Positions 1 through 8,154 are shown, numbered from the stretch's first letter. The stretch: DNA of 64,000 bases from an uncultured Alistipes sp. (GCA_900539755.1 UQDC01000013.1:1-64000), one strand, 5' to 3'. A program made the numbers and translations. Notes: generated by a model not told the origin, from the letters alone.

Positions 1-55
1 CCTTTTTCACTACCTGACGCTTGAGGTAGTAGATTACTGAAAATGTACTCTTCAT
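1..55 (-). CDS. Tyrosine recombinase/integrase, N-terminal fragment (cut by window edge)
   Basis: Reading leftwards from an ATG at 55-53, the minus strand encodes MKSTFSVIYYLKRQVVKK and runs off the window. This is the characteristic start of the tyrosine-type site-specific recombinases carried by Bacteroides conjugative and mobilizable transposons (MKSTFSVxxYLKR... followed by a GxxPVMGRITVDG-type arm-binding domain, which would lie outside the window). The catalytic domain is not visible, so activity cannot be judged. The gene points away from the rest of the window, so the integrated element would lie to the left and its end should lie between this start codon and the IS982 remnant at 421. 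The upstream 320 bases hold no gene I can support. Family assignment rests on only 18 residues but the match is distinctive. Confidence 0.7.
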   Translation of the reverse strand, partial: MKSTFSVIYYLKRQVVKK

Positions 56-374
56 TGTCCTTAATTTTTGGGTTTCAAAATTAGTTGGTGAAGAGTCCGG
101 TGTTGGTACGCAAAACGGGGAGGAACGGCGCAATCTTTTTCCGTAACCTGATTTTTCGCATGAGTTATGGATAACTCACTATTCCTTAGAGCCTTGTTTC
201 GCTATTCGTACCCGTTTGTCGCATTTTCGGGCATGGTTACGAACAAGTAACGTAGCGGCGTCAGGATTTGGCTTCGGCAGGGATTGTAATGGCTTCACGG
301 ATTATCGCCACTTCAACCAAAACCCTTGTAACTCAATTCTATCACTATATCTTTCCGCATTTCACTTTTTTGTA

Positions 375-384
375 GTAACTTTGC
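375..384 (+). other. Candidate attachment-site core (GTANNTTTGC type) at end of an integrative element
   Basis: GTAACTTTGC matches the GTANNTTTGC sequence at which CTnDOT-family integrases recombine. It lies about 320 bases upstream of the integrase start and just before the remnant IS982 frame begins, which is where an element end is expected. The same motif also resembles a Bacteroidota -7 promoter box, and it recurs by chance elsewhere in the window (for example at 18978 and 54556), so position is the main argument. Confidence 0.45.
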
Positions 385-420
385 TTAGCCAAACTACAAA
401 GAATATTGAATGTATAATTT

Positions 421-678
421 GATAATCGGAAAGATATAGAATATTATTCGGTTCAAGCGTGGAAGCCGACATATCCGGCTTTTGCCAAAGCGAGAAAAAG
501 AATTGAAACACTATTTTCGCAATTGTGTGACCAGTTTATGATTATAAGGAATTATGCGAAAGATACTGATGGATTGTTTACTCAAATTATAGGGAATATT
601 AGCGCACTTACAATCCTGCAATATATTAACTATAAAAATGAGAGACCCATTGGTAGAGTTAAATATGCGTTAATTTAA
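421..678 (+). pseudogene. IS982-family transposase, C-terminal remnant
   Basis: An open stretch of about 85 codons without a start translates to the IS982 transposase C-terminus: a KRIETLFSQLCDQFMI block near residue 25, then IIRNYAKDTDGLFTQI and ISALTILQYIN, ending in VKYALI and a stop at 676-678. In the family this part follows the last catalytic acidic residue. An in-frame stop at 415-417 and unrelated sequence before it show that the N-terminal two thirds are gone. The sequence after the stop (CGCCAACGGGTT at about 682) could be the old right inverted repeat, but no left end remains. This is a dead copy, probably truncated when the neighbouring integrative element inserted or by later deletion. 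Confidence 0.8.
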
Positions 679-1096
679 TTCCGCCAACGGGTTAATATTC
701 TTTTGTCGTGTGTTAGCAAATTATTATTGGGCCCAGAGAGGATCAGGAATTATGTGTCTCCTCGATACACAAGAAGTTGCAAAAATATGCGTTTACTGAT
801 CATGTTACAGTGGAAAATAGTAATTTACCTTATGTCTATCGTTGATTGAGTGTTGTGTTTAAGTTTTTGAATGATAGGTGTTTGATGGATTTGCTATGGG
901 GCTATAGTGTGACGAGATCCATAATTTCATACGGTGACTGGAAAGTCAATGCTATTATACAGATAAATTGAAGTCAAATTTCCATTATCTTTATTATCTG
1001 CAAGATTAGCTGCTCTGCCATAAAAGGCGTTTCAGATCTTTTCTGTTTTTGTTTTGTGGGGCGGAAAAGGGTTTGGCAGCAAAATTGACAGTGTAA
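679..1096. other. Intergenic spacer, no gene seen
   Basis: AT-rich sequence between the IS982 remnant and the amidase gene. I see no coding frame with family resemblance, no clear TAnnTTTG promoter box and no strong hairpin. It may be further decayed mobile DNA. Confidence 0.4.
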
Positions 1097-1123
1097 ATGG
1101 GTGTTAATTTAAACAAGATGAAT

Positions 1124-2206
1124 ATGAAGAGGCAATGTATGCTGATCGTGCTGGCTTCAGCAGCGCTTTTATGGTCCGCTCCCTCTGGGCAGGCCTGTAC
1201 GGGGATTACTCAACGGGCAGCCGATGGAAGCCGTATCGTAGGGCGTACGATCGAATGGGGTGGAACCAATCTGAACAGCCGTTACGCTATTGTTCCCCGA
1301 GGATACGAGCAGAGCTCTTTTTTGCCCGATGGCGGGAAGGGTATGACGTTCAAAGCTCGATACGGTTATGTCGGTTTGTCGGTCGAGAATGAGGCTTTTG
1401 TCGCAGAAGGAATCAACGAAATGGGGCTTTCAGCAGGTCTGTTCTATTTCCCGGCATACGGGGAATATTCCGCTTATGATCCGTCGAAAAAATCCGAGAC
1501 CATTACCGATTTGCAGGTTGTTTCCTGGATCCTGGGGCAGTGTGCCACGGTGGATGAGGTGGAACCGGCCATTCGCAGCGTACGAGTTGTTGCGATTGAT
1601 CCCCGGGCTTCGACGGTACATTGGCGTTTTTCGGATCCGTCGGGACGTCAGATCGTGTTGGAAATTGTGGGCGGAGAGCCCCATTTTTACGAGAATAAGT
1701 TGGGGGTACTGACCAATTCGCCCGGTTTTGAGTGGCAGTTGACCAATCTGAATAACTATGTTAATCTCCGTTCCGGAGGGGCTGCGCCGTTGCAGCTTGA
1801 CAGTTTACAGCTTTCGCCTTTTGGGGCCGGCAGTGGATTTTTGGGTTTGCCGGGAGATGTGACCCCTCCTTCACGGTTTGTGCGAGCAGCTTTTTATCAG
1901 GCAACGGCTCCCGTTTTGCCTACTTCTCGGGAGGCGGTCATGCAGACCTTCCGTATTTTGAGCAGTTTTGAGATTCCGATCGGTATTGAGTTTGCGGCCG
2001 GTCAAAAGCCGACCGATATCCCGAGTGCAACACAATGGACGGCCGTTACGGATATGACACACCGGTTGATTTACTACAATACGATGTATAATAATGGGGT
2101 GCGGTGCATTGATTTGTCAACGATTGATTTTGGCAAGGTATCTTATCAGAGTGAGCCGCTCGACGCTGTACAGCAGCAACCGGTAGAGATGATTACGATC
2201 CGTTAA
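1124..2206 (+). CDS. Exported linear amide C-N hydrolase (choloylglycine hydrolase / penicillin V acylase family)
   Basis: Ntn-hydrolase that cleaves linear amide bonds; family members deconjugate bile salts, hydrolyse penicillin V or degrade acyl-homoserine lactones. A signal peptide (MKRQCMLIVLASAALLWSAP) ends in GQA before the Cys of CTGITQ, so signal cleavage would itself expose the N-terminal nucleophile. Counting that Cys as 1, the bile-salt-hydrolase active-site positions fall exactly: Arg17 (GRTIEW), Asn174 (LTNSPG), Arg227 (TPPSRF); the usual Asp20 is Glu. Length is typical. Upstream ATGs at 1097 and 1118 are in frame; 1124 gives the most normal signal peptide. It stands alone and ends before a hairpin terminator. 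The substrate cannot be read from the sequence; bile salt hydrolase is possible but the Glu20 change argues for caution. Confidence 0.85.
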   Translation: MKRQCMLIVLASAALLWSAPSGQACTGITQRAADGSRIVGRTIEWGGTNLNSRYAIVPRGYEQSSFLPDGGKGMTFKARYGYVGLSVENEAFVAEGINEMGLSAGLFYFPAYGEYSAYDPSKKSETITDLQVVSWILGQCATVDEVEPAIRSVRVVAIDPRASTVHWRFSDPSGRQIVLEIVGGEPHFYENKLGVLTNSPGFEWQLTNLNNYVNLRSGGAAPLQLDSLQLSPFGAGSGFLGLPGDVTPPSRFVRAAFYQATAPVLPTSREAVMQTFRILSSFEIPIGIEFAAGQKPTDIPSATQWTAVTDMTHRLIYYNTMYNNGVRCIDLSTIDFGKVSYQSEPLDAVQQQPVEMITIR

Positions 2207-2299
2207 GCGGGCATATACCGGCTCCGAGTGGTGAAATGCACACACGTTCCCCTGTTTGTGCAGAAGTCTGTGTTTGTGCAGGAGCCTTTCAAAAATAGA

Positions 2300-2343
2300 C
2301 ACCTCGAATACCCAATCTGGGATTCGAGGTGTTTTGTTTTTTT
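2300..2343 (+). terminator. Rho-independent terminator (probably bidirectional)
   Basis: CACCTCGAAT (2300-2309) pairs with ATTCGAGGTG (2322-2331) and is followed by TTTTGTTTTTTT. It lies between the convergent amidase gene and adenine deaminase gene; on the minus strand the stem is followed by a weaker T-rich stretch. Confidence 0.85.
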
Positions 2344-2459
2344 GGCGGGATTTATGGCTTAGGGGTATAAGAAAACCTTCGTGTTGTTGATCCGAACCGT
2401 AAGCTGTGCCCAATCATGTGAGTGCTGTTGTGGTGACGGATCAGAGGCAGCATAGCGGG

Positions 2460-4139
2460 CTAATCGATAAATTTTCTTTCATCGACATCATACAGTCCGG
2501 TGTCGAGCAGCCGAATCGAGGGAATGACCGGCAGAGCGACAAATGTCAAGTTGACGAGGTCGATCGTTTTGCGGACACCGAGGGTGTGGAGCATTGTCTC
2601 CATGTGGTGGATCTGTTCGGTGGTTGTTGAGGCGTCTTGGTCGGACATCAGTCCATAGGCTGGCAGGGCTACTTCGCCGAGAATCTTTCCGCAGGAAGCG
2701 ACGACATACCCACCGCCGATCTCTTTTAGTCGGTTGCATGCAACGGCCATATCCGATGGGTTGTCTCCGGCGCAGATGACGTTGTGGGAGTCGTGTGAAA
2801 CACTGGTTGCCACCGCTCCGTTTTTGATTCCGTAGCCGTCCATCAGACAGAGGGCGATATTGCCGTTTTTACCATGACGTTCGATATTGGCCAGGAGGGT
2901 CATGTGCTGTTGTTCTGCCGGGGATGGGTGAATCTTGCGGGTCAGCAGTTGTCCTTCCACCAAGGCGAGTGCTGTGTGCCGGCGGTTGTCGGGCAGGGTA
3001 AAGTCTTCTGGCTTCAATTCACGATAACAGATGGTATCGGTGAACTTTCGGTGGGCACTCTGAGCGGTGTTTGCGGTTGGGAGCAGTTTGTTGTCCTGAG
3101 CCACGATTTGTCCATCTTTGAGAACCCATTTTATGGTGTTACACAGGTCATCGGTGACCACAATGTCGGCTTTGTATCCTTCCCGAATATTGCCACGTTG
3201 GGGGAGATGGTAGAATCGACAGGGGTTGTAGGAGGCCATCTGTGCCACGTCGCCCCAGCTGAACCCCATTGTCCGAGCCATCCGGACAATGTAGGAGATA
3301 TGCCCTTCGGAGGCTATTGCCGAAAGGTGTTTGTCGTCGGTACAAAAGGCAAAACGTGCGGTGTCGAGCTGGTGTGTTTTGACGCAGCTGAGCAGCTCCC
3401 GGGCATTACGGGCAGCACTGCCTTCACGAATATAGATATGGACTCCGTGTTGATAGCGTTTCAGCAGGGCTTCGCAGTCGCAACATTCGTGATCGTTTTG
3501 GACTCCGGCCGTCACATAGGCTTCGAGCAGTTCATCTGGCATGCCGGAGGTGTGGCCGTCGATGGTCTTATGTCGGGAGCGGAAAAGGGCTATTTTGTCC
3601 ATGATTTCGGGCCGTTTTTCGGCAACGTCGTAATAGCACATCACTTCACCCAGTCCGACAATATCTGGGCGGTTGGCGAACTCTTGCATCTCTGCAGCCA
3701 AGAACTGACCTGCCCCGTTTGTATCCAGCGGGGTAGCCGGGACACTTGAGGGGACCACTGTGAAAATGTCGATCGGGGCAGAGTCTGCCTCTGCGAGAAA
3801 TTCTCGCAACCCTTGAGCACCGGCTACGTTGACCACTTCGTGCGGATCGGTGATCACCGTGGTGGTTCCGTGAGGAAGGACTGCCTCGCCAAACGCTCGT
3901 GGCAACACCATACTCGATTCGATATGGACATGTGTATCAACAAATCCGGCAGTGATGATTAGGTCGGTGCAGTTGATGATCTGGACCTTTTGCTCATTGT
4001 TTACAGGTATCTCTTGATCGATCCGGGCGATTTGTCCGTCACGGATTAGGAGGTCAGCCCGATAGATCGATTTTGTTTCGCCATCGACCACAAAACCGCC
4101 GGTTAATAGTATATTTTCATGTGCATGGTTCGGTTCCAT
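2460..4139 (-). CDS. ade: Adenine deaminase
   Basis: Amidohydrolase that converts adenine to hypoxanthine and ammonia for purine salvage; cytoplasmic, binuclear metal centre. The metal-binding HxH sits in GFVDTHVHIESS about 70 residues in, followed by LPHGTTTVITDPHEV, then DGHTSGM, HECCDCEALLKRY and FCTDDKH, the last carrying the conserved aspartate; the C-terminal third is the Ade-specific domain. About 559 residues, normal for Ade. I chose the ATG at 4139 (MEPNHAHENILLTGG); an in-frame ATG at 4181 would add 14 unlikely residues. It is monocistronic: upstream lies a long repetitive spacer, downstream the convergent amidase and the hairpin at 2300. No riboswitch is apparent. Confidence 0.93.
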   Translation of the reverse strand: MEPNHAHENILLTGGFVVDGETKSIYRADLLIRDGQIARIDQEIPVNNEQKVQIINCTDLIITAGFVDTHVHIESSMVLPRAFGEAVLPHGTTTVITDPHEVVNVAGAQGLREFLAEADSAPIDIFTVVPSSVPATPLDTNGAGQFLAAEMQEFANRPDIVGLGEVMCYYDVAEKRPEIMDKIALFRSRHKTIDGHTSGMPDELLEAYVTAGVQNDHECCDCEALLKRYQHGVHIYIREGSAARNARELLSCVKTHQLDTARFAFCTDDKHLSAIASEGHISYIVRMARTMGFSWGDVAQMASYNPCRFYHLPQRGNIREGYKADIVVTDDLCNTIKWVLKDGQIVAQDNKLLPTANTAQSAHRKFTDTICYRELKPEDFTLPDNRRHTALALVEGQLLTRKIHPSPAEQQHMTLLANIERHGKNGNIALCLMDGYGIKNGAVATSVSHDSHNVICAGDNPSDMAVACNRLKEIGGGYVVASCGKILGEVALPAYGLMSDQDASTTTEQIHHMETMLHTLGVRKTIDLVNLTFVALPVIPSIRLLDTGLYDVDERKFID

Positions 4140-4391
4140 AAGCGTTGTTTTTGTTGGGTGAGAGGGGAATATCCTGCTCAAGTGTATTAATCCGGTTTAA
4201 CTGCATTTGTGTGGCTGTACTTGTGCCGAGGTTTGTCTTTATAGTCCTTTCAAATTATTTACGGGTACAGGTATAAAAATATTGTGGTACCCATTCTGCT
4301 GACGCCTCTCGGATATGGGCTTGCAGGAAGAGTGAGGTTGGCCGGTAGTGTGTGGTCAGTGGTCAGCGTGGGTCGGTGTGGCGGCGGGCTG

Positions 4392-4483
4392 CGTGTGGTT
4401 GTTGAATCGGCGGCAGTGTGTAGCTATTGAGTCGGTGGGCAGTGTATGGCTGTTGAGTTGGCGGGCAGCGTGTGGCTGTTGAG
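4392..4483. repeat. Degenerate 26-bp tandem repeat, about 3.6 copies
   Basis: Copies begin at 4392 (25 bp), 4417 (26 bp), 4443 (26 bp) and 4469 (partial). Each follows the pattern TGTGTGGCTGTTGAG then TCGGCGGGCAG with a few substitutions. The strand is rich in G and T. No reading frame across it looks like a protein. It sits in the 600-base spacer upstream of ade. Confidence 0.75.
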
Positions 4484-4549
4484 GCCTGAGTTTTCGATAT
4501 TCCTTTTCCGCTTCTTGCTGCCGAACAGCCGAACAACTCATTGTTCCGT

Positions 4550-4712
4550 CATTTCATCCTCCAATCCTCTCATCCTCCCGCCATCCATCAATTCATCCTT
4601 TCATCTTTTCGTTATCCACCAATCCATCCACCCGTCGTCCCATTCTCCACCAATCTGTCATCTGGTCGTTTCATCGTTCCACCCATCCATCCTGTCACCC
4701 GTCATCCTCTTC
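4550..4712. repeat. Pyrimidine-rich low-complexity tract (CCATC/TCATC words)
   Basis: About 160 bases made mostly of C and T on the plus strand with recurrent CCATC, TCATCC and CCACC words and very few G. It directly follows the GT-rich tandem repeat and precedes the ProX gene. Frames through it encode only Ser/Pro/His-rich nonsense. A similar tract lies at 31010-31290, and a tract of the opposite strand polarity at 5419-5547. Confidence 0.7.
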
Positions 4713-4740
4713 TGGTGGTTACGGTTTTTTTGAGAAGAAA

Positions 4741-5235
4741 TCAATATAGGTCGATGTATTCGTAGCTGTTTCCGCAGATGTCTAGAAAGCGTTGGAACGC
4801 TTCACGGGAGATGACTACGGTTGCTGTATTGTCATTGGGATGGAAACTCAATGAGGGCTGATTTTTCAGGGTGCTGTCCAAAAACAGATGGACATGGTTT
4901 TCGGTATCGTTGATCAATCCGAACGGGGAGACGGAACCGGGGCGCAGTCCGAGATAGCGTTCCATGCGTTGTTCGGAGGCAAAGGAGAGTTTTCCCTGAT
5001 GCAGGCGATGTTCGAGGTCGTGGATAGCCATTTGCTGGTCGCAATCGAATACGACCAGAAAGTGCCGATTCCCCTTGTGGTTGCGGAAAAAGAGGTTTTT
5101 ACAATGTTTTGATCCGTCGTTACGCCAGTATTGTCTGGCTATTTCGATGGTAGGGGCTTCGGGATGTTCGTACCATTCGTACGGGATGCCGGCCTGATTC
5201 AGGTAGTCAAAAACTTTTTGTTTGCGATCTTCCAT
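4741..5235 (-). CDS. ProX/YbaK-family aminoacyl-tRNA deacylase (prolyl-tRNA synthetase associated domain)
   Basis: Stand-alone editing domain of the ProXp/YbaK superfamily; characterised members hydrolyse Ala-tRNA(Pro) or Cys-tRNA(Pro) in the cytoplasm to prevent mistranslation. Family signatures are present: KHCKNLFFRNHKGNRHFLVV near residue 45 with the catalytic lysine region, LGLRPGSVSPFGLIND near 100, and a late VHLFLD strand. At 164 residues it spans one complete domain. The ATG at 5235 (MEDRKQKVFDYL) is chosen because the only longer start, TTG at 5256, lies inside the -7 promoter box. Monocistronic, flanked on both sides by low-complexity spacers. Specificity for Ala versus Cys cannot be told from sequence alone; ProXp-ala is my best guess. 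Confidence 0.85.
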   Translation of the reverse strand: MEDRKQKVFDYLNQAGIPYEWYEHPEAPTIEIARQYWRNDGSKHCKNLFFRNHKGNRHFLVVFDCDQQMAIHDLEHRLHQGKLSFASEQRMERYLGLRPGSVSPFGLINDTENHVHLFLDSTLKNQPSLSFHPNDNTATVVISREAFQRFLDICGNSYEYIDLY

Positions 5236-5253
5236 GTGTGTAGCTTGTTTCTG

Positions 5254-5261
5254 CAAATATA
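5254..5261 (-). promoter_or_regulatory. Bacteroidota -7 promoter box for the ProX-type gene
   Basis: On the minus strand TATATTTG (consensus TAnnTTTG) ends about 18 bases before the ATG at 5235. I see no good -33 TTTG at the right distance. Confidence 0.5.
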
Positions 5262-5418
5262 ATATTTTATTGGTCGGCCGGAAGCTATAGGCGGGAAGTG
5301 ATCATGGGTTCAGTACGGTTTAGTACGGGTCAGCATGTTGCTTTTCGTTCTGCCTTTTCAAGGGGTGTGCATGGGGAGGTGAACGGTCTCCTTCGCAGAT
5401 TGAACGGGTCATGGCCCG

Positions 5419-5547
5419 GGAGAGAGGTGCGAGGAACGAGAAATGGGGAGTTGGGGTCCCTGGGACCAGGGATCAAGGACCAAGGACCAAGGAACTGGAA
5501 AGAGGGCACAGGGAACGGTGCACAGAGCACGGAGCACAGAAGGTGAG
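5419..5547. repeat. Purine-rich low-complexity intergenic tract
   Basis: Plus strand is almost all A and G with C, built from repeated words: CAAGGACCAAGGACCAAGGA near 5475-5500 and CACAGAGCACGGAGCACAGA near 5521-5540. The complement is thus pyrimidine-rich, like the tract at 4550-4712. No convincing protein is encoded in any frame. It lies between the ProX gene and the end of pldA. Confidence 0.65.
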
Positions 5548-5691
5548 TAAAAATCTCGTTCTGTATCGGCTGGGGCCGATTGGTTCTAATCCGATTGGCG
5601 GGGGGCAAATCGACGATTGAGCATTTCGGGTTTATGCGGTCTGATCCTGGGGAAGTGCAACGGATGCAACCATCACGCCGACAAAGTTATC

Positions 5692-6780
5692 CTAAAAAAT
5701 ACTGATATGCCGGGGTTTGATGGCCAGGCCAATCCGGAACATATTGCGGTATTTGTTGTAGTGGAGCATTCCTTCGCCGAATCCGTTGTAGTATTGCAGG
5801 GTAAGAAACAGGTTGATTTTGCGGCAGGCTTGCCAGGCCACTTCGAGTTCGGTATTTGCGTTGAGGTTCCATCCGCCACGTTTGGTGATGCATGCCGAGA
5901 CCCGGAATCGGTCGTTATTGCTGATGTAGCTGCCGGCGACCAGTCCATAGCCTTTGTAACGGACAATGTCGGGATTATCTTCGAGGGACAGGGGAATCCA
6001 CAGTTTAACCTCCATAGCCCAGTTTTTGGTGAAAAAGAGTTGTCCCATCAGGCTGATTCGGTTCCAACTGCGGGACCAGATACTGTCTCTGCCGTTTGAT
6101 TCATGTTCGTATTGTAGCAGGGCGAGTCCTACGGCTTTCCCCTGCCGGCAGATCAAATTTCCCAGACCGATCGTGGGGTTATAGTTGCTTTCAGAAAAGG
6201 GTTTCGATTTGCGGTAGATGTCCCAAAACGATTTTTGGGTATAGGAGATAAAAAGATAGGTGTTATAGGGCAGGACTCCTTGAATCAGCCGATAGCGCAG
6301 GCTGATCTGGAATTTTGCATCGGAATTGTTTTTGTTGACACCTCCGTTGAAGCTGCTTCCCGTAACAAAGTAGTTGTCTTTATAGATTCCGAAGGCTGGA
6401 TCGTGATCTATCTGGGTACGTATGGAATCGTTATCGGGAAATTGGGATAGTTTCTTTTGGCGTCGGGTTGATCGGGACAGTTGTCGGACCGTTGAGTCGT
6501 TTTGTGGGCGTACAGTGGAGTCTTGGGGTGGAGTGTCGGAGAGGCGTTTTGTTGATTGGAATTCTTTGACGTCATTCCATGCAAGTTCCTGGGGTTTGGT
6601 GATCGGTTCAAGCGAACTACTGGGAGTAGATGTGTTTTGGGAGGGCTGAGTCGGAACCAGCCGTGCAGACTCTATAACGCTGGGTTCAGCGGATTGGGAT
6701 GGGGTGAGGTTGCCAGCCCATATATTTAAAGAGGGTTGTCCTGCCAGCAGGAGTACCCCAACAAATCGTACTAATTTCAT
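5692..6780 (-). CDS. pldA: Outer-membrane phospholipase A1 (OMPLA)
   Basis: Calcium-dependent outer-membrane phospholipase that hydrolyses surface phospholipids. The C-terminal 230 residues carry the OMPLA barrel signatures in order: YTQKSFWDIY, SESNYNPTIGL, EHESNGRDS (catalytic His and Ser), and SRSWNRI (catalytic Asn). The start at 6780 (MKLVRFVGVLLLAGQPSLN) gives a signal peptide; a longer in-frame start at 6843 would bury it. Between the signal and the barrel lies a 90-residue Ser/Thr/Pro-rich segment that is longer than in E. coli OMPLA. On the minus strand TAACCTTTG lies 6 bases before the ATG, so the transcript may be nearly leaderless. Divergent from the AraC gene; no operon partner. 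Confidence 0.88.
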   Translation of the reverse strand: MKLVRFVGVLLLAGQPSLNIWAGNLTPSQSAEPSVIESARLVPTQPSQNTSTPSSSLEPITKPQELAWNDVKEFQSTKRLSDTPPQDSTVRPQNDSTVRQLSRSTRRQKKLSQFPDNDSIRTQIDHDPAFGIYKDNYFVTGSSFNGGVNKNNSDAKFQISLRYRLIQGVLPYNTYLFISYTQKSFWDIYRKSKPFSESNYNPTIGLGNLICRQGKAVGLALLQYEHESNGRDSIWSRSWNRISLMGQLFFTKNWAMEVKLWIPLSLEDNPDIVRYKGYGLVAGSYISNNDRFRVSACITKRGGWNLNANTELEVAWQACRKINLFLTLQYYNGFGEGMLHYNKYRNMFRIGLAIKPRHISIF

Positions 6781-6890
6781 GATTGCAAAGGTTATGCATC
6801 GGTGCGCATGCATAAAGTCGTAATGGTCATCTTTTTTGTTCAAAAACTCCTATTTTTCGCTGAATAGAGCGTTAAACCAGAGATAAAATA

Positions 6891-6898
6891 TATATTTG
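6891..6898 (+). promoter_or_regulatory. -7 promoter box of the AraC-type regulator gene
   Basis: TATATTTG matches TAnnTTTG exactly. The following leader contains AAGGA 5 bases before the ATG at 6917, one of the few recognisable ribosome-binding sites in the window. A TTG at 6896 in frame falls inside the box and cannot be the start. Confidence 0.6.
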
Positions 6899-6916
6899 CG
6901 GGTCAAAAAAGGAAAA

Positions 6917-7840
6917 ATGGTAAATATGAAGAGTGCTCAGGCCAAAGCAGGTGATCCGGGTATTTATTCCATTTCGGATCTGTTTCGTTGCGATCCATCG
7001 AGGCAGAATGTCGATTCTTTTCAGTTGAGCAATCAGTTGTTGGTGGCAGATCGGGTCCATTTGGATGTCAAACTGTTTGAGTATCCTCATCGGATTGATG
7101 GCGTTGCTTTGATGCTTTGCCACAAAGGCTATTTGACCGGGACGGTAAATTTGTCCGAGAATCGTCTGGAGGAGGAGATGGTTGCCGTTTTGCATGGAGA
7201 GCATTTGTTGCAGTTTCGGTCGCAGAGCGATGATTTTGAGGCGAGTGTGATTGTGCTGTCATCTCAGTTTATCCAGGAGGTTCATATTGATTTGACAGAG
7301 GCGATTCCTTTGTTCATGTATATGAAAGACCATCCTTTGGTCAAGATGAATGAAGAGGAGAGCGATGTATTGCACAAGATGTACGGGGCATTGCGGAGTG
7401 AGTTGATTGCCACGGAAGAGCAATATCGGGTAGTCATTGTTCAGCGTTTGTTGGAGGCATTTCTTTATAAGGTTTTGTCTGTTTATCGGCGTCATGCTCC
7501 CGAGATGAATGTACATCGTGGGCGCAGGGAGGAGTTTTTCGTACAGTTTATGAGTTTGTTGACCAAGTATCACAAGCAGGAGCGTAGCATGGGGTTCTAT
7601 GCGGATCAGTTGCACATTACGCCCAAATATCTCTCTTCGGTGATCAAGGAGGTCAGTGGACGTTCGGCAGCCGAGTGGATTGACCGTTATGTGATTTTGG
7701 AGGCCAAAGCGTTGTTACGCTATTCGGGGTTGAGCATTCAGGAGATTGCCTATGAGTTGAACTTTTCCACGCAGTCCTTTTTTGGCAAATATTTCAAACA
7801 TCATACCGGGATGTCCCCGTCGGAATATAAATCGAAATAG
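6917..7840 (+). CDS. AraC-family transcriptional regulator
   Basis: 308 residues: an N-terminal cupin-like effector domain (about 1-190, with VHLDVKLFEYPHRIDG and GTVNLSENRL) and a C-terminal double helix-turn-helix (about 215-305) with the family signatures RSMGFYADQLHITPKYLSSVIKE in the first and SIQEIAYELNFSTQSFFGKYFKHHTGMSPSEYK in the second HTH. It is transcribed towards the RND efflux genes, which begin 314 bases downstream after a strong hairpin, so it has its own transcript. Regulators of this type next to RND pumps commonly control them; that role here is inference. The inducer is unknown. Start chosen by the AAGGA site and promoter position. Confidence 0.88.
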   Translation: MVNMKSAQAKAGDPGIYSISDLFRCDPSRQNVDSFQLSNQLLVADRVHLDVKLFEYPHRIDGVALMLCHKGYLTGTVNLSENRLEEEMVAVLHGEHLLQFRSQSDDFEASVIVLSSQFIQEVHIDLTEAIPLFMYMKDHPLVKMNEEESDVLHKMYGALRSELIATEEQYRVVIVQRLLEAFLYKVLSVYRRHAPEMNVHRGRREEFFVQFMSLLTKYHKQERSMGFYADQLHITPKYLSSVIKEVSGRSAAEWIDRYVILEAKALLRYSGLSIQEIAYELNFSTQSFFGKYFKHHTGMSPSEYKSK

Positions 7841-7841
7841 G

Positions 7842-7875
7842 CAGCTACACCCGGACTTTGTTCCGGGTGTAGCTG
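7842..7875 (+). terminator. Hairpin after the AraC gene
   Basis: A perfect 14-bp stem, CAGCTACACCCGGA (7842-7855) with TCCGGGTGTAGCTG (7862-7875), 6-base loop, starting two bases after the stop codon. Only a weak T-poor tail (TGTTAAAAAG) follows, so it may act as a 3' stabiliser as well as a terminator. The 280 bases from here to 8154 hold no gene that I can support; the efflux operon promoter must be there but I cannot place it. Confidence 0.65.
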
Positions 7876-8154
7876 TGTTAAAAAGGGGGTGTGAAGCCCT
7901 TTTTAGGCGGTTTCAGGCTTTTTTACTGCAGGAAAATATTGCGATTGGAATGATTTTGTTTAGACACACGGAGAGGGAAGTGTTGTAAATTTAACGCATT
8001 GACTTCCAAAATTGTGCTGTTTTTAGGGGGGCTTTTGGGCGGTTTAGCGGGGAGTGGATCGGCACATGTGGATGTGCAATTCGACGGAGTGGACGAATCT
8101 TTTCATGAAAAAATACATATCTTGTCCGCCGATAGTAGAATAAAATAAGAGTTT

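Noticed and set aside
216..422. 68-codon plus-strand frame
   Set aside because: It lies in the non-coding end of the integrative element and crosses the putative att core; composition and lack of family features suggest chance.
2874..3749. 291-codon plus-strand frame opposite adenine deaminase
   Set aside because: It is the antisense shadow of a well-supported gene; no independent motif.
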